Shown: positions 1 through 7,968, counted from the stretch's first letter. The stretch: 64,000 nucleotides of DNA from Chloroflexota bacterium (GCA_021824575.1 JAKAKJ010000004.1:1-64000), one strand, 5' to 3'. Program-made: numbers and translations. The notes: generated from the sequence alone by a model not told the origin.

Positions 1-28
1 GGGCACGTGATTGCGGGAGGGTCGGAAG

Positions 29-880
29 ATGAACAAGTCTATGAATCGCGGCATTGCGGCTGTACTGGTTGTATGGTTGGCGGCCTCGGCATGCCAATTC
101 CTGACAGGTGTTCCGCAGACTTCAACGGTACCAGCACAAGATATTGCATATACGGCGGCGGCCCTGGCGCTTACTGCGCAGGCCAGTGCCATGTCCATGC
201 CAACGGCAGAAACAGCATCTCCGCCGCCGAAACCAGCAATAGAGCAGGCGCCGGTTGCGGAGGAGATGACCTGGTTCCCATCTATGGACAGTCATTGCCG
301 CTCGGGGCCTGGCATCCAGTACGAGTCGCTCACTGTTCTGTGGTCGGGTCAGCGACTTGCAGCTTTGGGTCGGGATAACAGCGGGAACTGGATCCAAGTG
401 CGGATGCAATTAAGCACGAACACCTGCTGGACCAGGTTGGAGACCGGCAACCTGTCTGGCAGCGAGGATGATCTTCCCATCGCCAGCATACCGAATCCGG
501 TCCCAATGGCAACGCTGCCGAAGCGTGCTGCATCCGGGTCGGATATTGATGTGCTCAGGGTGGGAGCAAGCCCACTGGAAGGGCGCGACATCATCTACCT
601 GGACATTCGCAACAATGGTCCCGATGATTTCTCCGGACTGGTGCGCATCGTGTGTACAGGGCAGTCAAAACTCAGGGATGAGCCATACACGCAGGCGCGG
701 ATAGGCCGCGAGGATTATGTTGATCTCACGATCTACGAAGGAACGACGGGCACGATTGACACCGATGTGGAGACTGACACGGGTTCGTACTCCTACCCAA
801 CCATTCAGTGCACCCTCACAGTGCCCAACAACCTGGATGCAAACCTGAAGAATAACAGCGGCGCGACGAGCATACCGTAG
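29..880 (+). CDS. Lipoprotein with bacterial SH3-like and CARDB-like domains
   Basis: Predicted secreted lipoprotein of 283 residues. The ATG at 29 is preceded by GGGAGG with 8-base spacing; an in-frame TTG at 11 has no such site. A hydrophobic N-terminus ends in ASAC, a plausible lipobox. A low-complexity Ala/Pro/Thr linker follows. Roughly residues 80-145 look like a bacterial SH3 domain (CRSGPGIQYE, then GNWIQVR, then CWTRLE), a fold that usually binds cell-wall peptides. The C-terminal third reads like a CARDB-type beta-sandwich (YLDIRNNGPDDFSG). The exact role is unknown. It would sit on the outer face of the membrane, probably contacting the wall. Domain calls are by eye. Confidence 0.75.
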   Translation: MNKSMNRGIAAVLVVWLAASACQFLTGVPQTSTVPAQDIAYTAAALALTAQASAMSMPTAETASPPPKPAIEQAPVAEEMTWFPSMDSHCRSGPGIQYESLTVLWSGQRLAALGRDNSGNWIQVRMQLSTNTCWTRLETGNLSGSEDDLPIASIPNPVPMATLPKRAASGSDIDVLRVGASPLEGRDIIYLDIRNNGPDDFSGLVRIVCTGQSKLRDEPYTQARIGREDYVDLTIYEGTTGTIDTDVETDTGSYSYPTIQCTLTVPNNLDANLKNNSGATSIP

Positions 881-1154
881 GGAGCGGCGGGTGGAATGCG
901 CGCGTCGAAGTAGCGGATTTTTCAATCTGTGTTAATCAGGCACCGACCATGGCTGATACCATGACCGTGATTATTTGAGTCTGACCTTTATTGTTTCAAG
1001 GATTCCAAAATGACATTTAGACAGAAGACCTCTTGCAAAAGTGCGTTAGCCTTGTTCTGGGGCAGGTCCAGGGAGAATGCACTCCACACGCTAAAAATGT
1101 TATTTCGGGCGTAGCTGGCATTCTCTAACGCCGGATTGCAAGATGATGGTTGAA
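881..1154. other. Gene-free spacer
   Basis: No credible reading frame, RNA structure or repeat was recognised between the lipoprotein stop and the DUF559 fossil. It is probably eroded sequence, like the segment that follows. Confidence 0.4.
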
Positions 1155-1349
1155 TTATGCAGGAAGCCTGGAATCGATTTTGTTCATCACATCGTTATTC
1201 CAGAAACACAGAACTTTGGAGTTCTTGGATTCAAGGAATGCGATTCTTTCTTTATCATAAACTTCCTGCTCCAAATGCTGACTTCCACCCAGTTCGATGC
1301 AGATTCTATTTTTCTTGTGGATGTGTAGAGGATACGAGTTTTTACGGCG
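1155..1349 (-). pseudogene. DUF559 endonuclease-fold fragment, 5' truncated
   Basis: Reading the minus strand gives an open segment with the signature of the DUF559 family (a small restriction-endonuclease-like or Vsr-like fold): ICIELGGSQHLEQEVYDKER, then AFLESKNSKVLCFWNNDVMN, then a stop. The usual N-terminal part (FRRQ...VDF) is absent and the fragment abuts the stop of the CarD-family gene, so it cannot be an intact gene. A second DUF559 tail lies at 5938-6075. DUF559 genes are commonly scattered as small mobile or decaying units. The family call rests on the motif order. Confidence 0.75.
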
Positions 1350-1838
1350 CTATGCGCCAGAAGAGGAGGTCAACAGGCGATTCAATTCACGCGTTGCATT
1401 TTCGGGGCTGATGGACAGCACGAATCCCCATTCTCCAACCAACATGGTTTGCATACGTTTCATGAGTGCCTGGTCGTACTCGTTCAATGGTTTGACGTGT
1501 TGAAGAGCCGCTAGGTCACGGATGGCCCGGCACAGCGTTTCGGCCCGGCCATCCTTTAGAAGCTGCTGTATGTAGAGTCTGCGCTCCCGGCCATCTTCTG
1601 GGAGAGGCTCGCTCGGACTGGACAGGATGGCAATTAATTTTTTGAATCCCGTCTCCGATGCGGGGGATCGCAGACGGCTTTCCAGGTTCTTGTCTGCAGG
1701 GACCCAAATGGTCATATCGCCAATTTTAACGGCGTAATATAGCACCGTCGCGCCGGATACGTCCCTGTTCTCCAGGCGGATGATCTTTCCTAATCCGTAA
1801 GTCCAGTGAACAACCGGGTCACCTATTTGGAATTCCAT
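1350..1838 (-). CDS. CarD/CdnL-family RNA-polymerase-binding regulator
   Basis: Protein of 162 residues whose N-terminus (MEFQIGDPVVHWTYGLGKI) matches the CarD/CdnL/TRCF interaction domain. That domain binds the RNA polymerase beta subunit, and in CdnL-type proteins the following helical domain stabilises open promoter complexes. The ATG at 1838 is set by AAAGGAGG six bases upstream; a longer in-frame extension to 2021 would read through the hairpin and promoter region and is rejected. The C-terminal part is helix-rich with LLKDGRAETLCRAIRDLAAL, typical of CarD C-terminal domains. It probably acts as a general transcription factor. The leader carries a terminator-like hairpin (1870-1902). Confidence 0.85.
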   Translation of the reverse strand: MEFQIGDPVVHWTYGLGKIIRLENRDVSGATVLYYAVKIGDMTIWVPADKNLESRLRSPASETGFKKLIAILSSPSEPLPEDGRERRLYIQQLLKDGRAETLCRAIRDLAALQHVKPLNEYDQALMKRMQTMLVGEWGFVLSISPENATRELNRLLTSSSGA

Positions 1839-1869
1839 GCGGGCCTCCTTTAATGGTCTGGTGGGAAAT

Positions 1870-1902
1870 AAAAAAGCGCCTGCCTCGCAAAGAGACCGGC
1901 GC
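1870..1902 (-). terminator. Terminator-like hairpin in the leader of the CarD-family gene
   Basis: On the minus strand GCGCC and GGCGC arms with an inner GAG/CTC pair form a hairpin followed by six T residues (plus-strand A870-875 of this kilobase). It lies about 20 bases upstream of the Shine-Dalgarno of the CarD gene and downstream of a TATAAT box, so it could act as an attenuator. Alternatively it ends transcription from upstream. Confidence 0.5.
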
Positions 1903-1932
1903 CTGGAACCGTCGATTCTGGGGTATGTGGTA

Positions 1933-1938
1933 ATTATA
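1933..1938 (-). promoter_or_regulatory. Candidate -10 box for the CarD-family gene
   Basis: TATAAT on the minus strand about 95 bases upstream of the CarD start. No convincing -35 element was seen. If used, the leader would contain the hairpin at 1870-1902. Confidence 0.4.
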
Positions 1939-2002
1939 CTACCGATCCATCCAATAATTTTTGGGGGTGTCTGGAATAGAGTTGATGAAATGTTATTGGG
2001 AG

Positions 2003-2076
2003 CCTTGAAAAGGCGAAGCAATCCCCGAATTTACAACAGGAGATTGCTTCGGTGGAAGAGCACTGCCTCGCAACGA
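2003..2076. repeat. Interspersed palindromic repeat, GAAGCAATC family, copy 1
   Basis: Inverted arms GAAGCAATC (2015-2023) and GATTGCTTC (2042-2050) are followed by a GCCTCGCAACGACA tail. Related copies lie at 7989-8056 and around 24057-24082. It resembles a short non-autonomous or REP-like element. It makes an accidental frame on the minus strand (1934-2197) that is not a gene. Confidence 0.7.
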
Positions 2077-2270
2077 CATATGGATATATCATTTCGACTT
2101 TAGGTACTCCCTTTTGAGTTTTAGAGCCATACTTTTTTATCCTTCCATCCACGCGTTTTTTGGCTTTCTCGTTCAATGTGTCCCAAACGCCATTCAAGAC
2201 CGTTTCGATTTTGAATATTTTGTCTATGGGACGCTCTCTCGCTTGCCGTCACGCTGACGTGGCTCTGCAT
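2077..2270. other. Gene-free spacer inside the fossil zone
   Basis: A minus-strand frame is open here (including DTLNEKAKKRVDGRIKK), but it has no ribosome-binding site, runs into the palindromic repeat and matches no family I recognise. I call no gene. Confidence 0.4.
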
Positions 2271-2330
2271 CATTTTTTATAAAGCGCCCACAATCAATTC
2301 AATATCTGTTCCAACCTTCCACCCCGCAAA
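2271..2330 (-). pseudogene. Decayed duplicate of the 3' end of the P-loop gene at 5211-5936
   Basis: About 50 bases here match the 3' end of the P-loop gene at 5211-5270 with only a few mismatches. In that frame the fossil reads GRLEQILN, a stop, then LWALYKK, against GRLEQTLNELWMLYKK in the intact copy. It joins directly onto the transposase head at 2331. It is dead sequence left by duplication or recombination. Confidence 0.75.
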
Positions 2331-2447
2331 TCACCAAATAGCAGCCGCGAGGATGTCAATCAGTTTGTGCTCCCTCGTTCGATCCTTGCGCGGATCTGTG
2401 ACCTTGATAAAATGCTCCTCAATCGCTTTCAGCGGCTGCTTGGGCAT
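2331..2447 (-). pseudogene. ISAs1-family transposase N-terminal fossil
   Basis: From an ATG at 2447 with an intact AGGAGGT ribosome site, 38 codons read MPKQPLKAIEEHFIKVTDPR, then KDRTREHKLIDILAAAIW, then stop. The pattern HF..-DPR-..R-HkL.DIL is the N-terminal signature of ISAs1 (H-repeat) transposases. The rest of the roughly 370-residue protein is missing and the break runs into the kinase-tail fossil. No terminal inverted repeats were recognised. Confidence 0.75.
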
Positions 2448-2519
2448 GGCTACCTCCTGTAGAAAAGCCAACTTTACCTGAATTTAGATGTGATGCTCTG
2501 AGATATAGATATTCTCCTC

Positions 2520-2548
2520 TTGAAATCAGGTAGTGAAGATGGTATAGT
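2520..2548 (+). promoter_or_regulatory. Promoter for the zinc-ribbon gene at 2674
   Basis: TTGAAA (2520-2525) and TATAGT (2543-2548) are separated by 17 bases, a good housekeeping-sigma match. The leader to the start codon would be about 118 bases. Confidence 0.6.
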
Positions 2549-2673
2549 ACAAATGTCGAGATCGAGGGGTCTATTTTAGGATTTCATAGGTCTTACTGGT
2601 CACGCAGAATATTGATCAACCGTATTCGTGTTCAGCTTGGTTCCCAAAGCGCAATAGCAAGAAGGAGGCATCC

Positions 2674-3294
2674 ATGTCTGACCAGAAAACTTTCAAAGCA
2701 CCCAGCATCAATCTAAGGGATTTTGCACAACAAATAGCCACCTTTCATCAGAACAAGGGCTACGAAGTTCAGGTCATCGAGGCTGAGGGAGGAATTATGA
2801 TTCAGTCACGCGCCAAAGACTTTATCAAGCGGGATACTGTGGCACTGACTGTCACCGCAACAGTACAGGGAGAAAATGTGCTCGTGCAAACAGGCCGCGC
2901 CAAGTGGGGGACGAACATAGCAGGTGGGGTAGCGGCCGCGCTCCTTTTCTGGCCCCTACTGGCAATACCGGCCTACACCTCGATCAAGCAGAAGCAGCTC
3001 ATTGACGATACCTGGGAGTTGGTGGACCGATATATGATGTCAATTGATGCTGTCCCGACGCTGGTGATGGGGATGCCTGCAGGAATGCCAGCAACCCCGG
3101 TAGCTGCGCCCTCCTCAAGGCAAGCTCCACAACCAGGGGGAGAAGTCTGTCCCTCGTGCGGTACACCTATTCGCGCAGACGCCAAGTTCTGTGACCACTG
3201 CGGTGCAAAGTTAGCGGCCGTTTGCGCCAAATGCGGAATGGAGTTGCGGCTCGGAGCCAAATTCTGTGACAACTGTGGTGCCCTAGTTAGTTAG
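2674..3294 (+). CDS. Membrane-associated protein with C-terminal double zinc ribbon
   Basis: Unrecognised protein of 206 residues. The start has a strong AAGGAGG site. Residues 1-85 form an uncharacterised alpha/beta region, then one hydrophobic stretch (GGVAAALLFWPLLAIPAYTS) follows, then a Pro/Ala linker. The C-terminus holds two treble-type zinc ribbons: CPSCGTPIRADAKFCDHCG and CAKCGMELRLGAKFCDNCG. Such double zinc ribbons usually mediate protein contacts or regulation. The next gene also ends in a single ribbon, so the pair is probably co-transcribed and may interact. No function can be assigned. Confidence 0.7.
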   Translation: MSDQKTFKAPSINLRDFAQQIATFHQNKGYEVQVIEAEGGIMIQSRAKDFIKRDTVALTVTATVQGENVLVQTGRAKWGTNIAGGVAAALLFWPLLAIPAYTSIKQKQLIDDTWELVDRYMMSIDAVPTLVMGMPAGMPATPVAAPSSRQAPQPGGEVCPSCGTPIRADAKFCDHCGAKLAAVCAKCGMELRLGAKFCDNCGALVS

Positions 3295-3307
3295 TGAGAA
3301 AACTCAC

Positions 3308-3814
3308 ATGCCTCAAAGTGTCACCCCACGGAAGCGCGTACCCTGGTTTCTCTGGTTTCTGGCGGCGGCGATCTTCCTTGTTGGAATAGGCATGGTCTGG
3401 TATGGCTGGTATAACGGAAGAGGACTTGTCTGGATTCTTATTGGCGGTCTGATCGTTTTGGCGTTAATCGTCTTGGTAGGCGGTACCAGGATCACCCTTT
3501 GGCTGGCGCACCGTCTGGAACGCCAGATTTTGCGTAAGCCGAGTCTGGCTTCGCAACACTTGGTACACGCCGGTCTGCAGCAGGGAGGAAAACTGGTTCA
3601 ATTGGGCGGCAGAGCATTGGGGGAGAGCGTTAATGGTGCCAGGCAAACACTGAACAGTCTTGGCCAAGAGCAGTGGAGAAAAACAGGAACAGTAACCTGG
3701 ATTTCAGCGCCGTCCCGTCGCCGGGATGGTATTTGCCCGACCTGTGGGCATGGAGTGCGCCGTGGGGCCAAGTTTTGCGATCGCTGCGGAAAACCTTTAG
3801 CGCATCTGAGTTAG
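3308..3814 (+). CDS. Two-transmembrane protein with C-terminal zinc ribbon
   Basis: 168-residue protein 13 bases after the previous gene, so probably the same operon. Two hydrophobic segments lie near residues 12-30 and 40-58, then a helical linker and a terminal zinc ribbon (CPTCGHGVRRGAKFCDRCG). The basic N-terminus (RKR) suggests the ribbon is cytoplasmic. The function is unknown. The shared ribbon type with its neighbour suggests a membrane-tethered pair. Confidence 0.7.
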   Translation: MPQSVTPRKRVPWFLWFLAAAIFLVGIGMVWYGWYNGRGLVWILIGGLIVLALIVLVGGTRITLWLAHRLERQILRKPSLASQHLVHAGLQQGGKLVQLGGRALGESVNGARQTLNSLGQEQWRKTGTVTWISAPSRRRDGICPTCGHGVRRGAKFCDRCGKPLAHLS

Positions 3815-3897
3815 CGAATGTGAAGAACATTCCGACTGGCTCCGTGCCCTGTTGAAGACAACGGTTTGTTCTCCTCCTCGAAAAACGGGAGGTTGTC

Positions 3898-5166
3898 ATG
3901 TCACGCTCTGGAAGATTGATCCTATCTGCGCTGCTTGTCATGTTCCTGTTCATGGCCTGTGTTACTTCGATGCCATCGACGGCCATTCCTACAAGTACAC
4001 CGAACAGTGTTGTCGCAGCAACGTTCACCGTTGCGCCTGCAGCGACCACGATTCCAACAGGGATACCCTCTGCTACTGCTTATATCCCAATATTTGATTC
4101 CTTCAAGCCAATAGCACGTCTCCATCTCGCTGACTCAGAACGCATCCTCAACATGATGCCAGAATCAGATGGCACCGCATGGCTGCTCACGGACCAACGC
4201 GCAATGCAGTACAGTCAGGGCACCTGGAATGAATATCTGCCGCCCTTCAGTGGAAAAATCATCGGGATAGATTCCAAGCAGCATCTTTGGGTGGTCAGCG
4301 ATGATGGGGATCAAGTTTCAGTCTGGGATGGTTCCGCTTGGACGAACATGGGGCCCGAGACCGGCTGGGAGACGCCGACTCCCGATAATGATGTGGAGTT
4401 AACCTGGAGCATTGCCACGGACGCGCTGGATCACATTTGGCTGGGTGCTAATCGTGATGTGCGCATGTTTGACGGCCTCAAGTGGAAGGTGTTCGATCTC
4501 AAGGATTTAGGAATACCCCGTCCAGAAATTGAAGATGCTTACTCGCGAACCACAGTAGCTTTCCTGAAAGTCAGCGGGTACATTTGGGTAAATCATTGCT
4601 ATTGGATCGATTTAGGTCCCGTTGGAGGTGGAGGCGCGAGGTGGTACGATGGACATAACTGGCACGGCTCGGATTCACCTGTTGCACCGGGATGTGCTGC
4701 TGTGGTGAACGAAGACAATGATGGAAACATTTGGCTCGGCTTGGACAAGAATCTTTGGCGGCTAAATACTTCCATGAACAGTTGGAAACGTTTTCCGGCG
4801 CCAGAACCTCCTGAAGATGGGTGGTTTGGTTTCTTCTCTGACCTGGCAGTAGACGCCGTTGGAAATCCCTGGCCGGAGTTGACCAGGTGCGGCGGTGCAA
4901 GCTGCTTTACGGGCAGCGTCCGGTATCAAGTTACTGGCGGACAATGGCTTCAGATTGGCGATGTCGCCTTCGATAACAGTTTCCTCTATTTCGATGCGGC
5001 CGGGCAGGGGTGGGTATTCAAATATGACACTTTCTTCCATCTTATAGACCATCAACTGATCCTTGTTGCCGAACTGCCCATTCTAGAGGTAGCTGCAGCA
5101 CCTTCAGGAAAGTTATGGTTCATAGGGAAATATAAAGGTGAGACTTGGTTGTGGGCTCAATCCTAG
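3898..5166 (+). CDS. Lipoprotein with beta-propeller repeats
   Basis: 422-residue secreted lipoprotein; GGGAGG precedes the ATG. The signal peptide ends FLFMAC, a lipobox, followed by a Thr/Pro-rich linker to about residue 60. The rest shows repeated blade-like segments such as IWLGANRDVRMFDGLKWKVF and IWLGLDKNLWRLNTSMNSWK, similar to the Reg_prop repeats of two-component sensor ectodomains. No kinase or membrane domain follows, so it is a stand-alone extracellular propeller, likely binding a ligand or partner. Substrate unknown. Confidence 0.75.
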   Translation: MSRSGRLILSALLVMFLFMACVTSMPSTAIPTSTPNSVVAATFTVAPAATTIPTGIPSATAYIPIFDSFKPIARLHLADSERILNMMPESDGTAWLLTDQRAMQYSQGTWNEYLPPFSGKIIGIDSKQHLWVVSDDGDQVSVWDGSAWTNMGPETGWETPTPDNDVELTWSIATDALDHIWLGANRDVRMFDGLKWKVFDLKDLGIPRPEIEDAYSRTTVAFLKVSGYIWVNHCYWIDLGPVGGGGARWYDGHNWHGSDSPVAPGCAAVVNEDNDGNIWLGLDKNLWRLNTSMNSWKRFPAPEPPEDGWFGFFSDLAVDAVGNPWPELTRCGGASCFTGSVRYQVTGGQWLQIGDVAFDNSFLYFDAAGQGWVFKYDTFFHLIDHQLILVAELPILEVAAAPSGKLWFIGKYKGETWLWAQS

Positions 5167-5171
5167 AAGGT

Positions 5172-5200
5172 TGGGCGCCGCCTAACACAACAGGCGCCCC
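5172..5200. terminator. Convergent stem-loop
   Basis: GGGCGCC and GGCGCCC arms 13 bases apart, between two genes that converge here. No long T-run is present, so termination may be shared or weak. Confidence 0.5.
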
Positions 5201-5210
5201 ACAATAAGCC

Positions 5211-5936
5211 TCATTTTTTATAAAGCATCCACAATTCATTCAATGTCTGTTCCAATCTTCCACCCAATGCAGCGCCGCGCTGCGTGGTCACATCATCTGC
5301 GTTATCGAACACCACATACGGAACCCGGACGCCTTGAATGGTCAGGTACTGCGGATCGTCCCTGCTGACATCATCCCAATCCACTTCCTTATACAGGCGT
5401 TCCATTTTCGCATCGTCCAGGCCGTGTTCGAGGATGCTGTCTGGCTTATTGGGATTGAAGCGCTTGCGATTCTTCCGCAGGGATTCCTCCCAGGTCACGT
5501 CAATGTACAAGACTGCCATGTTGGGAAGCATTCCCGGCGACAGGTGAGAAAAGGCCGAACGGTATCCGCCGTGTTCCGTCCCGCGCGAGAACTCGACGAT
5601 GGTCGTGAAGCGTTCGTTGTGATTCGGGATATCCCGCACTTTCTTCTGATAGTCCACCCCGATCCGTTCGATCAGCAGGTCCCAAAGATATTGATAGAGG
5701 AAAGTCCCCTGCGAATCTGTGTGCAGCCGCGGATGTCCCATTTTTTCGAGCAGCGCATCTTCCTCGAACCACGTCCAAAGCATGGGGAAGTCGTCAATCT
5801 CGTCGAATTCGCCGACGTGGAAACGTTCCGCCCGTTCTTTCTGCGGGGTTTTCTTGAGATAGTCAATGATCTCGCTTTTGCCAGCCGCGGGTCTGGCGAT
5901 CAGCAGGAGGATGTCGAAGGTGTTTTTCCCGTTCAA
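5211..5936 (-). CDS. P-loop NTPase, kinase-like, unknown substrate
   Basis: 241 residues starting at TTG with AAGGA eight bases upstream. A Walker A motif (ARPAAGKS) lies right at the N-terminus after FDILLLI, in the order of small-molecule or nucleotide kinases. A candidate Walker B-like strand is VLYIDVTWEESLRKNRKRF. It is acidic/aromatic-rich with no membrane segment. I do not recognise a named family. A decayed second copy of its 3' end lies at 2271-2330, and a DUF559 tail sits directly upstream, so this gene belongs to a mobile accessory neighbourhood. It may serve a defence or repair role, but this is speculation. Confidence 0.6.
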   Translation of the reverse strand: MNGKNTFDILLLIARPAAGKSEIIDYLKKTPQKERAERFHVGEFDEIDDFPMLWTWFEEDALLEKMGHPRLHTDSQGTFLYQYLWDLLIERIGVDYQKKVRDIPNHNERFTTIVEFSRGTEHGGYRSAFSHLSPGMLPNMAVLYIDVTWEESLRKNRKRFNPNKPDSILEHGLDDAKMERLYKEVDWDDVSRDDPQYLTIQGVRVPYVVFDNADDVTTQRGAALGGRLEQTLNELWMLYKK

Positions 5937-5937
5937 T

Positions 5938-6075
5938 TTAGTTTTCCTTTTCAGTAAGATAAGACAACATCACGGCCGGCGCTTCCAGCGCTTGATTAAT
6001 GGCAATCATAACATTCTCGATATTGTTCATCACGTCGTTGTTCCAAAAGCGGATGACTTGTTGGGGGTGTTTCAT
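5938..6075 (-). pseudogene. DUF559 C-terminal fragment
   Basis: 45 codons from ATG 6075 begin MKHPQQVIRFWNNDVMNNIE, the conserved final strand-helix of DUF559 proteins, and run to a TAA one base before the start of the P-loop gene. The catalytic N-terminal two-thirds is missing. It may survive as a small open frame that couples translation to the next gene, but its family function is lost. Confidence 0.7.
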
Positions 6076-6162
6076 GCAAAACAGTCAATAATAGCGGGTT
6101 GCATGGATTAGATTGTGCCGTAAGGAAAAGAGGATGGGAAAGTGGGGAAAAGGAATGAAGCA

Positions 6163-6195
6163 GCCCTTGAGCATTGTAACGCTCAAGGGCTTTTT
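6163..6195. terminator. Strong stem-loop with T-run (plus orientation)
   Basis: Perfect 10-base arms GCCCTTGAGC and GCTCAAGGGC with an 8-base loop and TTTTT on the plus strand. It lies 32 bases beyond the stop of the minus-strand mrp gene, so it probably ends that operon even though the T-run faces the other way. Confidence 0.65.
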
Positions 6196-6226
6196 ACCAT
6201 TTTCTACTTTCTATCTCTATTTATCT

Positions 6227-7303
6227 TTACTCCACAATATTGATCGGCAGCTCGTTCTTGCCGCCCAGTGCGGCGATGGAAATTTGCGCGGCAACCTTCT
6301 GCGCGATTTCCGTCAGCACCTTGGCGACAGGCGAATCGGGGTTGGATACGATCACGGGCTTGCCGCTGTCGCCGCCGATACGGACGTTCTGGTCAATCGG
6401 GATCTTGCCGAGGAAAAGAGTCCCGGTGGCCTGGGCGAGCTGCTCGCCGCCGCCCGAACCGAAGATGTCCATGCGCGTGCCGTCGGGCAGGTCGAGAAAT
6501 GACATGTTTTCGATCACACCCAAAATCGGGACTTCGAGCGCGCGGAACATTTGAAGTCCGCGGCTGGCGTCTTCGAGCGAAACCAACTGCGGAAGCGTCA
6601 CGATGACCGCGCCGCTGAGGGGCAGGGCCTGCGCCAGCGACAAAGCCGCGTCGCCCGTGCCCGGCGGAAGGTCAACAACCAGATAATCCAACTCGCCCCA
6701 TTCCACGTCGCCGAGAAATTGTCGGATGGCGGAATTGAGCATCGGGCCGCGCCAGATGAGCGGCTGTCCGGGCTTGACCAGCAATCCCATCGAGATCATC
6801 TTGAGTCCGTATGCCTGCGCGGGGACGAGCTTGTTGCCGTTCGGCGGCGGAAGTTTTTCCACGCCGAGCATAGTCGGGATGTTGGGGCCGTAGATGTCCG
6901 CGTCCAACAGGCCGACGCGTGCGCCGGTCTGTGCCAGCGCAACTGCGAGGTTGACGGCAACAGTTGATTTCCCGACGCCGCCTTTGCCCGAACCGACCGC
7001 GATGGCATTGCGGATCGGCATGTTGACCAGTCCGCGCATGCGGCCATCGTTGGGGACATCCGAATCGAGCTTGACCTGAACCGACTTTGCGCCGAGCGCC
7101 ATCACCGCTTGTTTGGCTTCCTTTTCAATCTGTCCGCGCAGCGGGCAGGCGGGTGTGGTTAGCATCACGGTGAATGAAACGTTATCGCCGGCGATTTCGA
7201 GATTTCGCACCATGTTCAGCGTGACGAGGTCTTTGTGAAGCTCGGGTTCCTGCACTTTGCTGAGCGCGGCGAGGATGGATTCTTGTGTAAGTTTATCTGT
7301 CAT
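6227..7303 (-). CDS. mrp: Mrp/NBP35-type iron-sulfur carrier ATPase
   Basis: 358 residues. Residues 1-85 form a DUF59/MIP18-like domain (ILAALSKVQEPELHKDLVTL). The ParA/MinD-like P-loop domain follows with the deviant Walker A GKGGVGKST and DLPPGTGDAALSLAQ. Family members hold and hand over a [4Fe-4S] cluster at the dimer interface. Here the usual CxxC after ENMS is missing: the sequence reads ENMSFLDLPDGTRMDIFGSG. Several Mrp proteins lack it, so cluster binding must differ or be absent. It is the last gene of the iscX-nuoB-nuoCD-nuoI set, which fits a role in loading the respiratory iron-sulfur subunits. Confidence 0.9.
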   Translation of the reverse strand: MTDKLTQESILAALSKVQEPELHKDLVTLNMVRNLEIAGDNVSFTVMLTTPACPLRGQIEKEAKQAVMALGAKSVQVKLDSDVPNDGRMRGLVNMPIRNAIAVGSGKGGVGKSTVAVNLAVALAQTGARVGLLDADIYGPNIPTMLGVEKLPPPNGNKLVPAQAYGLKMISMGLLVKPGQPLIWRGPMLNSAIRQFLGDVEWGELDYLVVDLPPGTGDAALSLAQALPLSGAVIVTLPQLVSLEDASRGLQMFRALEVPILGVIENMSFLDLPDGTRMDIFGSGGGEQLAQATGTLFLGKIPIDQNVRIGGDSGKPVIVSNPDSPVAKVLTEIAQKVAAQISIAALGGKNELPINIVE

Positions 7304-7327
7304 TATTTTTTATACCAATCAATGTAA

Positions 7328-7358
7328 CGTAGGGGCTGAGCGCCGCTCAGCCCCTACG
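7328..7358. repeat. Perfect palindrome between nuoI and mrp
   Basis: 13-base arms CGTAGGGGCTGAG and CTCAGCCCCTACG around CGCCG. No T-run follows on either strand. It could be a REP-like element or an mRNA-stabilising or processing hairpin inside the operon. Confidence 0.75.
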
Positions 7359-7362
7359 TCTA

Positions 7363-7968
7363 TTAAGATGCGGATGCCTCGGCTTTTGCGGCTTTGGCGG
7401 CTTCCTTTGCCTTGCGCTCTTCATCGTTGCGCTGATAGTTCAACGGGCGGATGCTCCTGTAATATGAAGCGGGTTTGAGCAATTTCTGCATGTTGAACAC
7501 ATTGCGTTGATATGAAGCGATCTCGTAATCGTGATCCATGATGATGGCGTCGAACGGGCAATACTCGGCGCAGAAGCCGCAGTTCATGCAGATGTCGGCG
7601 TCAATATAGAATTCGGTCGGCTCCGGGACCGGGCGGCCGGTCTGCGGGTCATTCGAGCGGACGATCCAGATACACTGCGGCGGGCAGACCTTGGCACAAA
7701 TTCCGCACGAGGTGCAGCGGACTTCCTTTTTGCCGTCCGCGCCTTCATCGTAAACAAGGAACGGCACATAGCGAAACTCTTCGGGCACTGGAAGTTTTTC
7801 TTCCGGGTACTGGACCGTGAATATGCCGCGCGTGTCCTTGCTCGAGCGGTGGGCGATGCCTCCGGTTTTGTAATAGCGCCGTCCCCACCACTGGATGTCA
7901 TCGAGATAGGTATCCACGAAGTGCTTGAGGGTTACACCGAGGCCTTTGATTATTCCTTTACCATACAT
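7363..7968 (-). CDS. nuoI: NADH:quinone oxidoreductase subunit I (two [4Fe-4S] clusters)
   Basis: 201-residue ferredoxin-like subunit of complex I. It carries electrons along the peripheral arm towards NuoB. Two canonical cluster motifs are intact: C85xxC88xxC91xxxC95P and C127xxC130xxC133xxxC137P. The N-terminus (KGIIKGLGVTLKHF) is the usual membrane-proximal amphipathic helix. The C-terminus carries an Ala/Lys-rich tail (EERKAKEAAKAAKAEAS) not needed for the fold. A repeat fills the 95-base gap to nuoCD upstream. Confidence 0.95.
   Translation of the reverse strand: MYGKGIIKGLGVTLKHFVDTYLDDIQWWGRRYYKTGGIAHRSSKDTRGIFTVQYPEEKLPVPEEFRYVPFLVYDEGADGKKEVRCTSCGICAKVCPPQCIWIVRSNDPQTGRPVPEPTEFYIDADICMNCGFCAEYCPFDAIIMDHDYEIASYQRNVFNMQKLLKPASYYRSIRPLNYQRNDEERKAKEAAKAAKAEASAS

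Noticed and set aside
1934-2197. 87-residue minus-strand frame
   Set aside because: It runs through the palindromic repeat and has no start signal or family match.
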